Part shown: positions 25,164 to 36,169 of the stretch, one piece after another | How the letters are laid out: each line of letters begins with the position of its first letter | Numbering within the stretch: position 1 is the stretch's first letter | DNA from: Vibrio orientalis CIP 102891 = ATCC 33934 | GTDB taxonomy: Bacteria; Pseudomonadota; Gammaproteobacteria; Enterobacterales; Vibrionaceae | Assembly (NCBI RefSeq): GCF_000176235.1 | Contig: NZ_ACZV01000005.1 | Location: 62,001-126,000, forward strand | DNA: 64,000 nt | Reading direction: 5' to 3' | Notes under the pieces: generated by a model | What the model was told of the DNA's origin: nothing | What the model saw: only the letters and a program-made list of their open reading frames with translations | Databases searched by the model: none | Program-made: the position numbers and the translations under genes

Positions 25164-27104
25164 CTAAAGTTTAAAGAAACTCAACAGTTCTTTTTGTTTC
25201 ACTGCCAGGTTAGACAGTTCATCACTGGCTCGTTTACTGTCTTCGATACCTGATGCGTTTTTATTCACTAGATCAAATGTTTGAGATACATTCTCTGAAA
25301 TGTCATGAGTCACTCCCGATTGTTGTTCAGATGCTGTTGCCACTTGTGTGTTCATATCTGAAATCAGTGATACGGACGCGGTGATAGAAGAAAATGCGGA
25401 GCGAAGCTGTTCGCTGTATTTACGAGAATCTTCAGCAAGGGTTAAGTTAGACTGCATATAGTGATTCGCGTCTTTCGCTTGGGCTTGTAAGCGAGAAATG
25501 ATCTCTTGAATATCAACGGTTGATTGCTGAGTTTTTGCTGCCAGCGAGCGCACTTCATCTGCTACTACTGCAAAACCTCGACCTTGTTCACCAGCACGAG
25601 CCGCCTCGATGGCTGCATTCAATGCGAGTAAGTTGGTCTGCTCCGAAATGGAGTTAATCACTTCAACGACTGTGCCGATCTCGACCGAGTATTCTTGTAG
25701 CTGATTAACGATCTTCGATGTTTCTTCAATCGAGCTGTCGACTTTCTGCGAGACCTGATCGGAAGAGTCTAGGATACGACCACCTTCAACAACATTATTT
25801 GTGGCATCGCTAGCTGCCGTTTCAGCGTTGGCGGCGTTCTGGCTCACCTCAGACGCTGTACTTGATAGCTCATTGATTGCGGTCGCGATCTGTTCTACTT
25901 GGCTGAGCTCTTGTTGAGCATTACTTTCCGTCTCAGTCATGATGCCTGTTAAGGACATAGATGAAGACGAAACGTTATCAGAAATTTGATGGAAACCCTC
26001 AATGATACGGCGGAGTTCTAGGCGCATCTGCAGTATGTTAGCGTATATGCCAGACTCTTTCCCAGTAGTGCTAATCTGCGTTGAAAGATTCCCTGAGGCG
26101 ACTTCTGCCACCATCTCTTGGATCTGACTTGGTTCACCACCGACAACCTTCAAGACACTACGGTAGATGGCGACAGCGATACCGAGAGCACTGACGATTA
26201 CGATGAGAGAAAGAACAATTAAGGTCACTTGTGCATTGGCAAAGCGATCCACCATTTCTGGTCCGACGGTATCTTGTTTAGCTTTCGTGTCTAGTTTAAT
26301 TTCTTCTATCGTTCGTGCAGCAGAGGCACCCATGACATCCAATGTTCCAGAAATAATCTCGTTTCGGTTGTTAATCGTTTGAACAACTTTGGCAAATGTT
26401 AAGCGGTATTGTTCAAAGTGCTGTTGGAACGCTTTCAGATTCGAGACTTGTTGTGCAGAGATCAATTGAGACTCCACCTTGCTTGCTAACTCTGCGACGA
26501 GTGAAAACTCTTTTTCGGCTCGCATAACATCATTTTGTGAATTGCTGGTTAGAAATTTAGACGCGTAAAGACGAGAAAGTAGTAAGTGCTGTTGTAACGT
26601 CCCCGCGCTTACTGCCACGTCTAAGTCATCTTCAGTTGCGGCTTGGTTCATGAGACTTGTTACCGACACTCGCATTCCTAAACCAGCCGGATCAAGCTGC
26701 TCTTTCACTAGCTTGTTACGTTGATTGACTAGCTGGATAACTTGGTTGAAGCCAGCTTGATATTGCGCTAACTGATTTTCGATGGCGATGAAATCAGATT
26801 TGTGCTCATCGTCAAGGTGCGAGTTAATCACCCCCTCTATTAGGTCGATTGCGGTGGTAATTCGCTTATTCAGTTCTGCAATATTCGCTTCATCATTATT
26901 TTTAATGTATTTAAGCGCTGCGAGTCGGGCTTCTAGAATATTCGCTTGAACTCTCCCTGTAGACACACTGGTTAACGCAAGGGCTCGATAGGTGTTAAAA
27001 CCGCCACTTGACTGATAGAAGCGCAATGAAGCGACGACAGAAATGATCAAAATCAGGCCTAGGATTACTCCAAACCCCAAAGTTAATAGTTTTTTAAGGC
27101 TCAT
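25164..27104 (-). CDS. Methyl-accepting chemotaxis protein with large helical periplasmic sensor
   Basis: 646 residues. TM1 is at residues 8-30; a long, mostly helical periplasmic part (about 35-285) has two similar helical bundles ([19 protein letters not shown] and [20 protein letters not shown]) and suits the HBM class of sensors, which bind organic acids or amines in known cases. TM2 at about 290-312 is followed by a HAMP segment and a signalling domain with the invariant tip [20 protein letters not shown] near residue 500. The ligand is not known. AGGAAC precedes the ATG. No pentapeptide tether is visible at the C-terminus (ends LLSFFKL). Confidence 0.92.
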   Translation of the reverse strand: MSLKKLLTLGFGVILGLILIISVVASLRFYQSSGGFNTYRALALTSVSTGRVQANILEARLAALKYIKNNDEANIAELNKRITTAIDLIEGVINSHLDDEHKSDFIAIENQLAQYQAGFNQVIQLVNQRNKLVKEQLDPAGLGMRVSVTSLMNQAATEDDLDVAVSAGTLQQHLLLSRLYASKFLTSNSQNDVMRAEKEFSLVAELASKVESQLISAQQVSNLKAFQQHFEQYRLTFAKVVQTINNRNEIISGTLDVMGASAARTIEEIKLDTKAKQDTVGPEMVDRFANAQVTLIVLSLIVIVSALGIAVAIYRSVLKVVGGEPSQIQEMVAEVASGNLSTQISTTGKESGIYANILQMRLELRRIIEGFHQISDNVSSSSMSLTGIMTETESNAQQELSQVEQIATAINELSSTASEVSQNAANAETAASDATNNVVEGGRILDSSDQVSQKVDSSIEETSKIVNQLQEYSVEIGTVVEVINSISEQTNLLALNAAIEAARAGEQGRGFAVVADEVRSLAAKTQQSTVDIQEIISRLQAQAKDANHYMQSNLTLAEDSRKYSEQLRSAFSSITASVSLISDMNTQVATASEQQSGVTHDISENVSQTFDLVNKNASGIEDSKRASDELSNLAVKQKELLSFFKL

Positions 27105-27279
27105 ACCAATGTTCCTGTTTGGTTTTATGAGGAATAGGTTTGAACTGACGGTATGTACAACTTGGTTGATATAATTATAAGTAAATTATAATGGGGATAT
27201 TTGGATTCTGCTGATTTTGAGACCAGGAAACCTAAAGAAGTCGATAAGGCAGAGCGTAAATAACTGAACGTAAAGTGGA

Positions 27280-27312
27280 ATTGCTGACACTCACGTCGTA
27301 GATGTCAGCAAT
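27280..27312 (-). terminator. Possible terminator of the sucrose operon
   Basis: ATTGCTGACA (27280-27289) pairs perfectly with TGTCAGCAAT (27303-27312) around 13 nt, just after the scrK stop on the minus strand. The T tract is weak. Confidence 0.45.
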
Positions 27313-27320
27313 CGGTGGAT

Positions 27321-28244
27321 TTAATGGTCGAGGTAGGAGAGCAGCAGTGAGTGGTTTGGTAGAGCACTCATGGCGCCTTTTTGTGTGGTTGCCAATGCAC
27401 CGCAGATATTGCCCCAGCGAACGGCTTCAATCACTTTTGTTTCTTGTTGCCAATCATCATGTTGTGATAGATAAGCGAGTAAGCCACTGACAAATGCGTC
27501 GCCAGCGCCTGTCGTGTCTATAACGTTTACAGATTGTGACTCTACATGATGTCGTTGCCCGTTAACGATCGCCAATGCGCCGTGTTCCCCTAACGTGATC
27601 AGCACCAATGGTATCGCACAGTGAGAAAGCACAGACAAGCCTTCATCAAGAGAAGAGGTTTCGGTTAAATAGAGCAGTTCTTCTTCGGAGAATTTCACCA
27701 CGTCGGCCATTTCAATCGCGCGCATTACTACAGGACGAATCTCTTGCGGCTGTTGCCACACTTCATCACGTAGGTTTGGATCGAAGCTGACAAAGCCGTT
27801 TGCTTCTTTTATCGCTGACATTGCCGCTAATGTGGTTGAGCGGCTCGGCTCGTTTGCAAGGGCAATCGAACAGCTGTGAAGCCATTGATTCGCTTCAAAC
27901 GAGGGAATATCAACTAGCAGAGTGAATTGATCCGCACTTGGCTTAACCATAAAGGTAAATGAGCGTTCGCCTTGATCATCGAGGTCAACAATCACGGTTG
28001 AGGTGCGTTGCTCGGGATCGAGTTTAAGGCTACTTACATCTACATTTTCTTGATCAAGCACATTGACCATAAAGCGACCTAGAGGGTCATCTCCGACGCG
28101 GCCAAAAAAGCCACAGCTGCCACCAAGGCGAGCAATGCCGACTGCGACGTTAGCTGGTGCGCCACCCGGACATTTTAAGTAGCGATCCTCACCTTCTGGT
28201 ATCAGGTCAACGACGGCGTCACCGGTGAGCCAAACTTTGTTCAT
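27321..28244 (-). CDS. scrK: Fructokinase (PfkB family)
   Basis: Phosphorylates fructose released by sucrose-6-phosphate cleavage. The PfkB signature GGAPANVAVGIARLG is near residue 30 and the C-terminal catalytic motif DTTGAGDAFVSGLL near residue 245. I start at the ATG at 28244 (307 residues) with AAGGAACG upstream; an extension to 28325 is unsupported. It is the last gene of scrB-scrA-scrK, and this context picks fructose among the PfkB substrates. The gap to scrA is 91 bp. Confidence 0.93.
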   Translation of the reverse strand: MNKVWLTGDAVVDLIPEGEDRYLKCPGGAPANVAVGIARLGGSCGFFGRVGDDPLGRFMVNVLDQENVDVSSLKLDPEQRTSTVIVDLDDQGERSFTFMVKPSADQFTLLVDIPSFEANQWLHSCSIALANEPSRSTTLAAMSAIKEANGFVSFDPNLRDEVWQQPQEIRPVVMRAIEMADVVKFSEEELLYLTETSSLDEGLSVLSHCAIPLVLITLGEHGALAIVNGQRHHVESQSVNVIDTTGAGDAFVSGLLAYLSQHDDWQQETKVIEAVRWGNICGALATTQKGAMSALPNHSLLLSYLDH

Positions 28245-28335
28245 AGTTCGTTCCTTACAAAAGTGCCCATCGGAGCATAGCAAGATGGGCAAAATAGTTG
28301 ACTGGCCTAGGGGTGAACCAGCCAACTAGATAGGG

Positions 28336-29709
28336 TTATTGGCTATTTTTTACTGGGTTGTAGATACGGGTCAGGACAAAAGCGGTCGCAAAGGCACTTG
28401 CAATAACCGTGAGATAACCTAGAACCGCAGTTAATGACTGAGAGTAAAGTAAGATACCCGGTATAAAAGTGATGCCCATGCCTGTTGCACTGATGTTTAG
28501 TAGGTATGTAACGAAACCACCCACAGCACCACCGACCATGCCAAACATAAACACTTTGCCGTATTGAAGGTTGACACCAAACAGTAGGGGCTCAGTGATA
28601 CCAAACAGTGTCGACATTGAGGCACTGTAAGCATTACCTTTCTTGATCTTGTCTTTTAATAGAGTCGCAACCGCAATTGCCGCACCGAATTGACCTGCCA
28701 TTGAAGCCGTACCTAGTGGCTGAAGTGGGTTCACGCCAGTTTCATTCAGTAGGCCAATTTCAATCACACCTAATGCGTGATGCAGACCGGTGATAACGAT
28801 CATTTGCTGTACAGCACCATATAGGATGTAACCTAGACCAAGTGGTAGGTCGAGTGCCATGCGCACCAATGAGGTACAGCCGTGCTCAATAGTTTGTAGG
28901 ATTGGGCCAAAGCCGAACAGGATGACGAACACTGCAATAGTGATGGTCAAAAATGGCGTAAAGACTAAGTCCATACTGGCTGGAATAAAGCGGCGTAGGT
29001 TGCGTTCTAAGTAAGAGACAAACCAACCTGCAAAAATGGCAGGCAGCACCGTGCCTTGGTAGCCAACCAGTGGGAAATTTATTCCGAGTAAATTGACCAT
29101 CATAGGATCCGCGCCGCCATTGGCAACCACCCACGCATTAGGCAATTGAGGGGCAACCATCATTAAGCCAACTACGATAGCAATAATGGCATTACCACCG
29201 AATTTCTTTGCCGCAGAGTAAGCAATCAAAACAGGTAAAAAGGCAAAAGCGGTATCGGTTAGCATGCTAAACAGGGCTAATATCTCGGGAGAGAATTCAA
29301 CGTCAGAGTGAAGCATCATGCCACGCAGGCCCATTAGCAAACCGGTTGTCACCAGTGCAGGGATCAGTGGAATCAGAATGTCGGCTAAGGTACGAACGAC
29401 TTTTTGACTTGCCGTCATGTCTGCAAAGGCGTCTTGTTTGAAATTAGAATTTTCAAGCTCTCCACCTAAAGCGCGTTTTAGCGATTCATAAACATGGGAA
29501 ACCTTGCCAGTACCAATGATGAATTGGTGTTGGCCAGATTGATAAAAGTAGCCACTGATCTGGTTGATCTCTTTCGCTTTGTCGGTATTGACCTTGTCAT
29601 TATCTTTAAGGATGAGGCGTAGACGCGTAGCACAATGCTCAGCGTTGCGGATGTTATCTAGGCCCCCGATACTATCCAGTATCTCATTTACGGTAGCGTC
29701 ATAATTCAT
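28336..29709 (-). CDS. scrA: Sucrose-specific PTS enzyme IIBC
   Basis: Takes up sucrose and phosphorylates it to sucrose-6-phosphate. The N-terminal IIB domain has the phosphocysteine at C26 in NAEHCATRLRL; the IIC part has about ten membrane segments with TGLHHALGVIEI and ITEPLLFGVNL, the usual glucose-superfamily motifs. There is no IIA domain, so a separate IIA (often Crr) must serve it. The start may be the ATG at 29709 (457 residues) or an upstream GTG at 29721 or 29718. None has a good ribosome site, and the scrB stop is 16 bp away, so coupling to scrB is likely. Confidence 0.93.
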   Translation of the reverse strand: MNYDATVNEILDSIGGLDNIRNAEHCATRLRLILKDNDKVNTDKAKEINQISGYFYQSGQHQFIIGTGKVSHVYESLKRALGGELENSNFKQDAFADMTASQKVVRTLADILIPLIPALVTTGLLMGLRGMMLHSDVEFSPEILALFSMLTDTAFAFLPVLIAYSAAKKFGGNAIIAIVVGLMMVAPQLPNAWVVANGGADPMMVNLLGINFPLVGYQGTVLPAIFAGWFVSYLERNLRRFIPASMDLVFTPFLTITIAVFVILFGFGPILQTIEHGCTSLVRMALDLPLGLGYILYGAVQQMIVITGLHHALGVIEIGLLNETGVNPLQPLGTASMAGQFGAAIAVATLLKDKIKKGNAYSASMSTLFGITEPLLFGVNLQYGKVFMFGMVGGAVGGFVTYLLNISATGMGITFIPGILLYSQSLTAVLGYLTVIASAFATAFVLTRIYNPVKNSQ

Positions 29710-29725
29710 TCTGTTCACCACTTTA

Positions 29726-31180
29726 TTATATTGTAAGGTAGGTTAGCTGGGTATCGAGTTGAGCATTTTTTTCTGTAGAGATATTTAGCTGATGCTCTTC
29801 TTGAGTAGGAAAGAAAAGACAGGTAAATACATCTCGTCCATTATTAATATAAATTTCAATAATGCTTTGATCGCATATCAAGTGAATATCTTTAATGTCG
29901 TAATCAGTTTGATGTTCTCGTTTACAACCATATTTCCAATCATCTTGGTGATGGTCATAATGCTCTCTATTTAAAGTAATGGTGTTGTTATTAATAGAAA
30001 ACGTTAACTCTTTACCACTTGGTGTATTTAGTGAAATTTTTAAATGGTTATCTTTGTTTAAATTATTTACGTTTAAAGAGAAAGATAACTCTTCTAATTC
30101 AACTCCTTGATTAGTAATTAAATGTCCAATTTTTTCGTGTTTTCTTACAGCCGCAGTCGTCACAATACTTGGCTTTTGCAGCAATCGTTGTTGCTCGACA
30201 GCCAATGTTCTTGGCAGGGTTAAGCAGTTAATCCAGCCATGCTCTTCGCTTGGCAAGTGATCGTCTGTCCCTGCCCACGCAATTAAGGTTTGTTGCTTGG
30301 GCGCATTGGCCATTGTTTGTGGGGCATAGAAATCGAAGCCGCGATCTAATTCATCCCAGTGCGTGACCTTGAAAGTTAATTGGTCAAAGTTAACCTGACC
30401 TAAGCAATAGATAACATTGAACTTGTTGTGGAAGCGAGTTCCATCAGCAGTAACGCCTTGTGGGGAAAAAATCAGTACATCATGTCCATCTACTTCAAGT
30501 AAATCAGGGCATTCATACATGTATGCCTCAAGGAACTCGCCATCAATTTGAATGTCGAGTGGCCCTTTGTAGTGCCAATCTAAAAGATCGTCAGATTGAT
30601 AGATGATGATTTCACCTTTTAAGTCTGACTCTCTTTGCGCGCCAAGTAACATAAAGTATTGGTTATCGTGTTTAATGATCTTGGGGTCACGGACATGGCC
30701 GGTATAGCCTTCAGGTACAGACGTAATAACTGGGTTATCAGGGTGCTTGGTGACTTGATTGTTGTTATCTAAAATTGCTAAACACTGATTGGCATCACGC
30801 TCATTACCACGCTTAATATTTCCGGTGTAGAAAAGGTACGATTGGTTATTTTCAACCAGAGCACCTCCAGAATAGGCTCCGTGTGATTCATATTGTTCCA
30901 ATGGTGTTATTTTTGAACCATGTTCTTGCCAGGTTAATAAATCATCAGAAGTTAAGTGCATCCAATGTTTCATGCCATGGTAAGTATCAAACGGAAACCA
31001 TTGGTAAAATAAGTGGTATTTATTGTTGAAATAACAAAAACCATTAGGGTCATTTAATAGTCCATGCGGCGGACTAATATGGAATAGAGGTCGAAATGTT
31101 GATTTTGATTTTATTTTCTCAAATTTCTCATTATCCAATTCACTGGCCATGTTGATGGTTTTGTATTTTTGTTCTTGCAC
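29726..31180 (-). CDS. scrB: Sucrose-6-phosphate hydrolase (GH32)
   Basis: Splits sucrose-6-phosphate to glucose-6-phosphate and fructose in the cytoplasm. The GH32 nucleophile is D44 in LLNDPNG; the transition-state Asp is in HVRDPKI and the acid/base Glu in YECPDLL. A C-terminal beta-sandwich of about 130 residues follows. The start is GTG 31180 (484 residues), with an AGG upstream; an ATG at 31150 has no ribosome site. It is the first gene of the scr operon and is divergent from scrR. No signal peptide is present, as expected for a PTS-linked enzyme. Confidence 0.94.
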   Translation of the reverse strand: MQEQKYKTINMASELDNEKFEKIKSKSTFRPLFHISPPHGLLNDPNGFCYFNNKYHLFYQWFPFDTYHGMKHWMHLTSDDLLTWQEHGSKITPLEQYESHGAYSGGALVENNQSYLFYTGNIKRGNERDANQCLAILDNNNQVTKHPDNPVITSVPEGYTGHVRDPKIIKHDNQYFMLLGAQRESDLKGEIIIYQSDDLLDWHYKGPLDIQIDGEFLEAYMYECPDLLEVDGHDVLIFSPQGVTADGTRFHNKFNVIYCLGQVNFDQLTFKVTHWDELDRGFDFYAPQTMANAPKQQTLIAWAGTDDHLPSEEHGWINCLTLPRTLAVEQQRLLQKPSIVTTAAVRKHEKIGHLITNQGVELEELSFSLNVNNLNKDNHLKISLNTPSGKELTFSINNNTITLNREHYDHHQDDWKYGCKREHQTDYDIKDIHLICDQSIIEIYINNGRDVFTCLFFPTQEEHQLNISTEKNAQLDTQLTYLTI

Positions 31181-31297
31181 GTTTATTTACCTAATAACCT
31201 GGGTTGAGAAAATCATAGTGCGCTTGATAAAGGGTGAAAATAGCGCTGCACTTTTATTCACTCAATTTGATGGCGTTTTGAACAAATAGAGAGCAGG

Positions 31298-31326
31298 TTG
31301 TGATGTAACACAAAGTCTTGTTACAT
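31298..31326. promoter_or_regulatory. Overlapping inverted repeats in the scrR-scrB gap
   Basis: TTGTG (31298-31302), a 6 nt spacer and CACAA (31309-31313) form one palindrome. ATGTAACA (31303-31310) and TGTTACAT (31319-31326) form another with an 8 nt spacer. Both lie before scrR and may hold ScrR or Crp-like sites. Neither matches the usual Crp spacing well. Confidence 0.35.
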
Positions 31327-31378
31327 GGTGATGGGTAATATATGACGCTTACTGATAGAAAGTGTGGATAGGTGTACG

Positions 31379-32374
31379 ATGACGATTCGTGACGTGGCCA
31401 AAAGGGCAGGGGTCTCTATTGCGACGGTTTCTAGAGTGCTCAATGGCAGCGAGCGTGTCTCTGTTGAAGCTAAGCAAGCGGTAGAGTTGGCTATGACAGA
31501 GCTTAATTATCAAAAACCGCCAGAGAAGAGGAAGAAGCCAACTAAGCTGTTCGCGGTAATTGTGCGCAATATGTCTAACCCATTTTTTTCTCAGTTGGTC
31601 GATGTTCTGGAAGAGGAGGCTTACAAGCATGGTCGAAGCCTGCTGCTGTTTAATAGCCGTAATAACCTTCAGCTAGAAAAGACGTTTTTTTCTGAGTGTA
31701 TCAACCATAAAGTCGATGGCGTTTTTCTTATCCCGCGTTCTTTAAAGCAAGAGCATTTAACCTACCTTAATGATTTACCTTTCCCGGTAGTGCTATTAAC
31801 GGCGACTGCGCCAAATACCATCAGCATCGGTACTCACCACCAACATGGTGGGGAGTTGGCAGCGAAATACTTTGTCCAGCAGGGGTATCGGAAATTGGGT
31901 TACCTCGGAGCCAGTGACACTAAATCAGATAGGCTACTTGGCTATCAAAACGAGCTGTTTAGGTTGGGGAAAGAATTACCAACGGAGTCTGTTCTTGCTC
32001 CTTATGACTCAGACTCTTTGCGTGATTACATTGAAAAGTGGATCTCTCATCATCCTCAGCCTATCGAGGCCGTGTTTTGCTCCGATGATATTTCCGCGAG
32101 TCATTTGCACAATGCCTTACAAGAACAAAAGGTGAGCCATAAGGTCGATATCATCGGCTTTGATGACACCTTTATTGCTCAGTCACTTGGCTTCTCAAGT
32201 ATTAGGCAGCCGATTAGGAAAATTGCCTTGTTAGGCTTTGATATGATGATCGAAGCGATTCAGCAAGGTGAGTTAGCGCAGCGTTTGGTTCTACTAGAGC
32301 CAACCCTGTCGGTTAGAAGTCACCCTTCATTGCAAGCGGTTTCTCGCCGCCCTGAGATCTTGCGGAATGATTAG
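31379..32374 (+). CDS. scrR: LacI-family sucrose operon repressor
   Basis: 331 residues. The N-terminal LacI helix-turn-helix is [20 protein letters not shown], followed by the hinge helix region and a periplasmic-binding-like core (IVRNMSNPFFSQLVDVLEEE, DGVFLIPRSL, VFCSDDISA, DIIGFDDT). By its place next to scrB it should repress sucrose genes and be released by sucrose or fructose derivatives. I choose the ATG at 31379 with AGG upstream; the GTG at 31364 is an alternative. It is divergent from scrB. Confidence 0.92.
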   Translation: MTIRDVAKRAGVSIATVSRVLNGSERVSVEAKQAVELAMTELNYQKPPEKRKKPTKLFAVIVRNMSNPFFSQLVDVLEEEAYKHGRSLLLFNSRNNLQLEKTFFSECINHKVDGVFLIPRSLKQEHLTYLNDLPFPVVLLTATAPNTISIGTHHQHGGELAAKYFVQQGYRKLGYLGASDTKSDRLLGYQNELFRLGKELPTESVLAPYDSDSLRDYIEKWISHHPQPIEAVFCSDDISASHLHNALQEQKVSHKVDIIGFDDTFIAQSLGFSSIRQPIRKIALLGFDMMIEAIQQGELAQRLVLLEPTLSVRSHPSLQAVSRRPEILRND

Positions 32375-32381
32375 CAAGCGT

Positions 32382-32429
32382 CATCACGCTATTAAGAGCT
32401 ATTTATAAAAGCTACTTTTTAGCGTGATG
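32382..32429. terminator. Hairpin between scrR and the CBS gene
   Basis: CATCACGCTA (32382-32391) pairs with TAGCGTGATG (32420-32429) and encloses a smaller AGCT hairpin. Its position between convergent genes suits a bidirectional terminator. The T-rich part is inside the loop. Confidence 0.5.
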
Positions 32430-32441
32430 GAATGAATAGGG

Positions 32442-32882
32442 TTAATCAACTTCCTCAGGCTCGACCTCTTCTTGTAGCTCAAGCAAGTTAATCGCAATCG
32501 CAACAAAGTCACTGTCGGTGATAATTCCGACCAGCTCGCCTTTCTCTACCACGGGAAGACAGCCCACTTTATGTTTTTGCATATAAATAGCACTTTCTTT
32601 TAAGCCAGCTTGTGGTGATACCGACATAACACTGGTCTTCATCACATCATAAAGTGGTGTATTGAGCGTATAGGACTGACTTTCCGGAAGTTTCTGTAGG
32701 CTAGATTCTTCAGCCGAGAGTACATCTCGCTGAGATACGACCCCAAGCAGTTTTCTATCTGCATCAATGATTGGAACGTGACGAATATCGAGCGCTTCCA
32801 TCATGCTTTTTGCATCGGCGAGATTGTGAGAGCGAAGAAGCGTATGAGGGTTACGCGTCATCATTTCTTCTACCTTAATCAT
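32442..32882 (-). CDS. Two-CBS-domain protein
   Basis: 146 residues made of one CBS pair. The first repeat contains MMTRNPHTLLRSHNLADAKSMM and DIRHVPIIDADRKLLGVVSQRDVL; the second contains MKTSVMSVSPQAGLKESAIYM and KVGCLPVVEKGELVGIITDSDFV. Such pairs bind adenine nucleotides and sense energy state; no effector domain is attached. A strong GGAGG precedes the ATG. The C-terminus is very acidic (LQEEVEPEEVD). Stand-alone gene; its partner is unknown. Confidence 0.9.
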   Translation of the reverse strand: MIKVEEMMTRNPHTLLRSHNLADAKSMMEALDIRHVPIIDADRKLLGVVSQRDVLSAEESSLQKLPESQSYTLNTPLYDVMKTSVMSVSPQAGLKESAIYMQKHKVGCLPVVEKGELVGIITDSDFVAIAINLLELQEEVEPEEVD

Positions 32883-33197
32883 GGCTGCCTCCTGAGTTAT
32901 TATTCTTTGCCCTTTAAATATAGTAATTTTCTTCGATTGAGTTTGAGAGCTAAACCTGTTTTTACTGCTATAACCACGACTTTTTTGTGGTAAATCAATT
33001 GGTGAATAATTCAGCAGGATAATAGATGAGTTTGGAGGGCAAATTGCGTAAATGATTACAATAATTCACATCTCTTTCCTTGCTATTGCTCGCACGCACA
33101 ATATACTAGTCGGCTGCGAAAAACTCGTCGTCTGTTTGTGACAGAATCAGTTCGGCTTCCATCACGACATAAGAAACCACGACTTAAGATTAGTAAC
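32883..33197 (+). promoter_or_regulatory. queA upstream region with promoter
   Basis: No gene is present. The best promoter is TTGCTA (33080-33085), a 16 bp spacer and TATACT (33102-33107). A small hairpin, ACCAC (32973-32977) with GTGGT (32987-32991), is further left. Confidence 0.5.
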
Positions 33198-34250
33198 ATG
33201 CAAGTATCAGATTTTCACTTTGATTTACCGGATGAGCTTATTGCTCGTTACCCACAACCGGAGCGTACCGCAAGCCGTTTATTACAAATGGATGGCAATA
33301 CCGGTGAGCTTGTTGATGGCACATTTACTGATGTGTTAGAGCAAGTTCAGCCAGGCGACTTAGTTGTATTCAACAATACACGAGTGATTCCAGCGCGTAT
33401 GTTTGGCCGTAAAGAATCAGGCGGTAAATTAGAAGTCTTGGTCGAGCGTGTAGTGGACGAAAAGAGCATTTTGGCTCACGTTCGCTGTTCAAAATCACCA
33501 AAACCGGGCAGTACGATTTTTGTCGGTGAGAATGACGAGTTTTCTGCACAGATGGTCGCGCGTCATGACGCCCTGTTCGAGTTAAAGTTTAACTCAGAGC
33601 AAAACGTGCTAGCAGTACTGGAAGAAATTGGCCACATGCCACTGCCACCGTACATTGACCGCCCAGACGAAGATTCAGATAAAGAGCGCTACCAAACGGT
33701 TTACAACGAGAAGCCGGGGGCCGTAGCCGCACCAACAGCGGGTCTTCATTTTGATGAACCTTTGCTTGAAAAGATCAAAGCGAAAGGTGCTGAATTTGCG
33801 TATGTTACTCTGCACGTAGGTGCGGGTACTTTCCAACCTGTCAAAGTTGATGACATCCATGAACACCACATGCATGCCGAGTACGTCGAAGTACCGCAGG
33901 AAGTGGTTGATGCGATTAATGCCACTAAAGCACGTGGCGGCCGCATCATTGCGGTGGGAACCACATCGGTACGCTCGCTAGAAAGTGCCGCGCAAGATGC
34001 GCTTAAAAAAGGCACTGAATTGGTACCGTTCTTCGGTGATACCGAGATTTTCATCTTTCCAGGTTACGAATACCAGTTAGTCGATTGTTTGATTACTAAC
34101 TTCCACTTGCCAGAGTCCACTCTGATTATGTTAGTGAGTGCTTTCGCAGGTTATGACAATACGATGAACGCGTATAAGCACGCAGTCGAGAATAAGTACC
34201 GCTTCTTCTCATATGGCGATTCGATGTTCATCAAAAAGAAAACAGCATAG
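33198..34250 (+). CDS. queA: S-adenosylmethionine:tRNA ribosyltransferase-isomerase
   Basis: Builds epoxyqueuosine at the wobble base of tRNA from 7-aminomethyl-7-deazaguanine using the ribosyl of SAM. The start [20 protein letters not shown] is the usual QueA N-terminus, which fixes the ATG at 33198 (350 residues). Other blocks are [58 protein letters not shown] and [19 protein letters not shown]. It precedes tgt, as in most gammaproteobacteria, but here 260 bp with a repeat element separate them. Confidence 0.97.
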   Translation: MQVSDFHFDLPDELIARYPQPERTASRLLQMDGNTGELVDGTFTDVLEQVQPGDLVVFNNTRVIPARMFGRKESGGKLEVLVERVVDEKSILAHVRCSKSPKPGSTIFVGENDEFSAQMVARHDALFELKFNSEQNVLAVLEEIGHMPLPPYIDRPDEDSDKERYQTVYNEKPGAVAAPTAGLHFDEPLLEKIKAKGAEFAYVTLHVGAGTFQPVKVDDIHEHHMHAEYVEVPQEVVDAINATKARGGRIIAVGTTSVRSLESAAQDALKKGTELVPFFGDTEIFIFPGYEYQLVDCLITNFHLPESTLIMLVSAFAGYDNTMNAYKHAVENKYRFFSYGDSMFIKKKTA

Positions 34251-34259
34251 ATTACTTTG

Positions 34260-34345
34260 AGAGATTCCTGACATCTCGTACCTCGATTCAGGAATGACGT
34301 GCTTGTCATTCCATAGAGTGAGGGACGAACGAGTAGGGAATCTCT
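34260..34345. repeat. Dispersed palindromic intergenic element
   Basis: The ends are inverted: AGAGATTCC (34260-34268) and GGAATCTCT (34337-34345). Inside, GGAATGAC (34291-34298) pairs with GTCATTCC (34305-34312). Part of it reappears between aceB and aceA at 19005-19030. It is an ERIC/REP- or MITE-like element of a type common in vibrio genomes. No open reading frame is inside. Confidence 0.65.
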
Positions 34346-34348
34346 TAT

Positions 34349-35647
<1,299 letters not shown>

Positions 35648-35666
35648 TCGACACATTTAAGAATTA

Positions 35667-35695
35667 AAGCCTTTGGTATTGTGCCAGAGGCTTTT
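35667..35695 (+). terminator. Likely terminator of tgt
   Basis: AAGCCTTTGG (35667-35676) pairs with CCAGAGGCTT (35684-35693) with one G-U pair. The T tract is short. Confidence 0.5.
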
Positions 35696-35819
35696 GCTAA
35701 TAAAGTAGGCAAACGCACGCTATTTTTGAGAGAGCGATCTCTATTGGTCACTCTCAGACTTGAAACTAATTGGCGAATGCCCAACTTGGACATTATTAAA
35801 AATAATAGAGGATATTTTA

Positions 35820-36149
35820 ATGTTTATTTCTCAAGCTCACGCAGCAGTAGAAGGCGCACCAGCAGGCGGCGGTTTTGAAATGCTAATCATGCTAGGTATG
35901 TTCGCGGTGATCTTCTACTTCATGATCTACCGTCCACAAGCTAAGCGTGTTAAAGAGCACAAGAACCTAATGGGCTCAATGGGTAAAGGTGACGAAGTGC
36001 TAACTAGCGGTGGCCTAGTGGGTAAAATCACTAAAATCGCAGAAGACAACGACTACATCTCTATCGAGCTGAACACAAATAACGAAGTTGTTATCAAGAA
36101 AGATTTCGTTACTGCAGTGCTACCAAAAGGTACGCTAAAGTCTCTATAA
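35820..36149 (+). CDS. yajC: Sec translocon accessory subunit YajC
   Basis: 109 residues. A short periplasmic N-terminus is followed by one membrane helix (FEMLIMLGMFAVIFYFMIYRP) and a cytoplasmic part (KRVKEHKNLMGSMGKGDEVLTSGG, IAEDNDYISIELN). YajC forms a complex with SecD and SecF that assists SecYEG. The ATG at 35820 has AGAGGA upstream, while a longer reading from 35760 has none. secD follows after 20 bp, so the three are one operon. Confidence 0.95.
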   Translation: MFISQAHAAVEGAPAGGGFEMLIMLGMFAVIFYFMIYRPQAKRVKEHKNLMGSMGKGDEVLTSGGLVGKITKIAEDNDYISIELNTNNEVVIKKDFVTAVLPKGTLKSL

Positions 36150-36169
36150 ACAGCTAAAGGATCTCCGCT

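Noticed and set aside
24293..25164. Possibility that the short calcium lipoprotein is a frameshifted copy of the long one
   Set aside because: No further calcium-loop codons occur in any frame after the stop, and a perfect hairpin follows 28 bp later.
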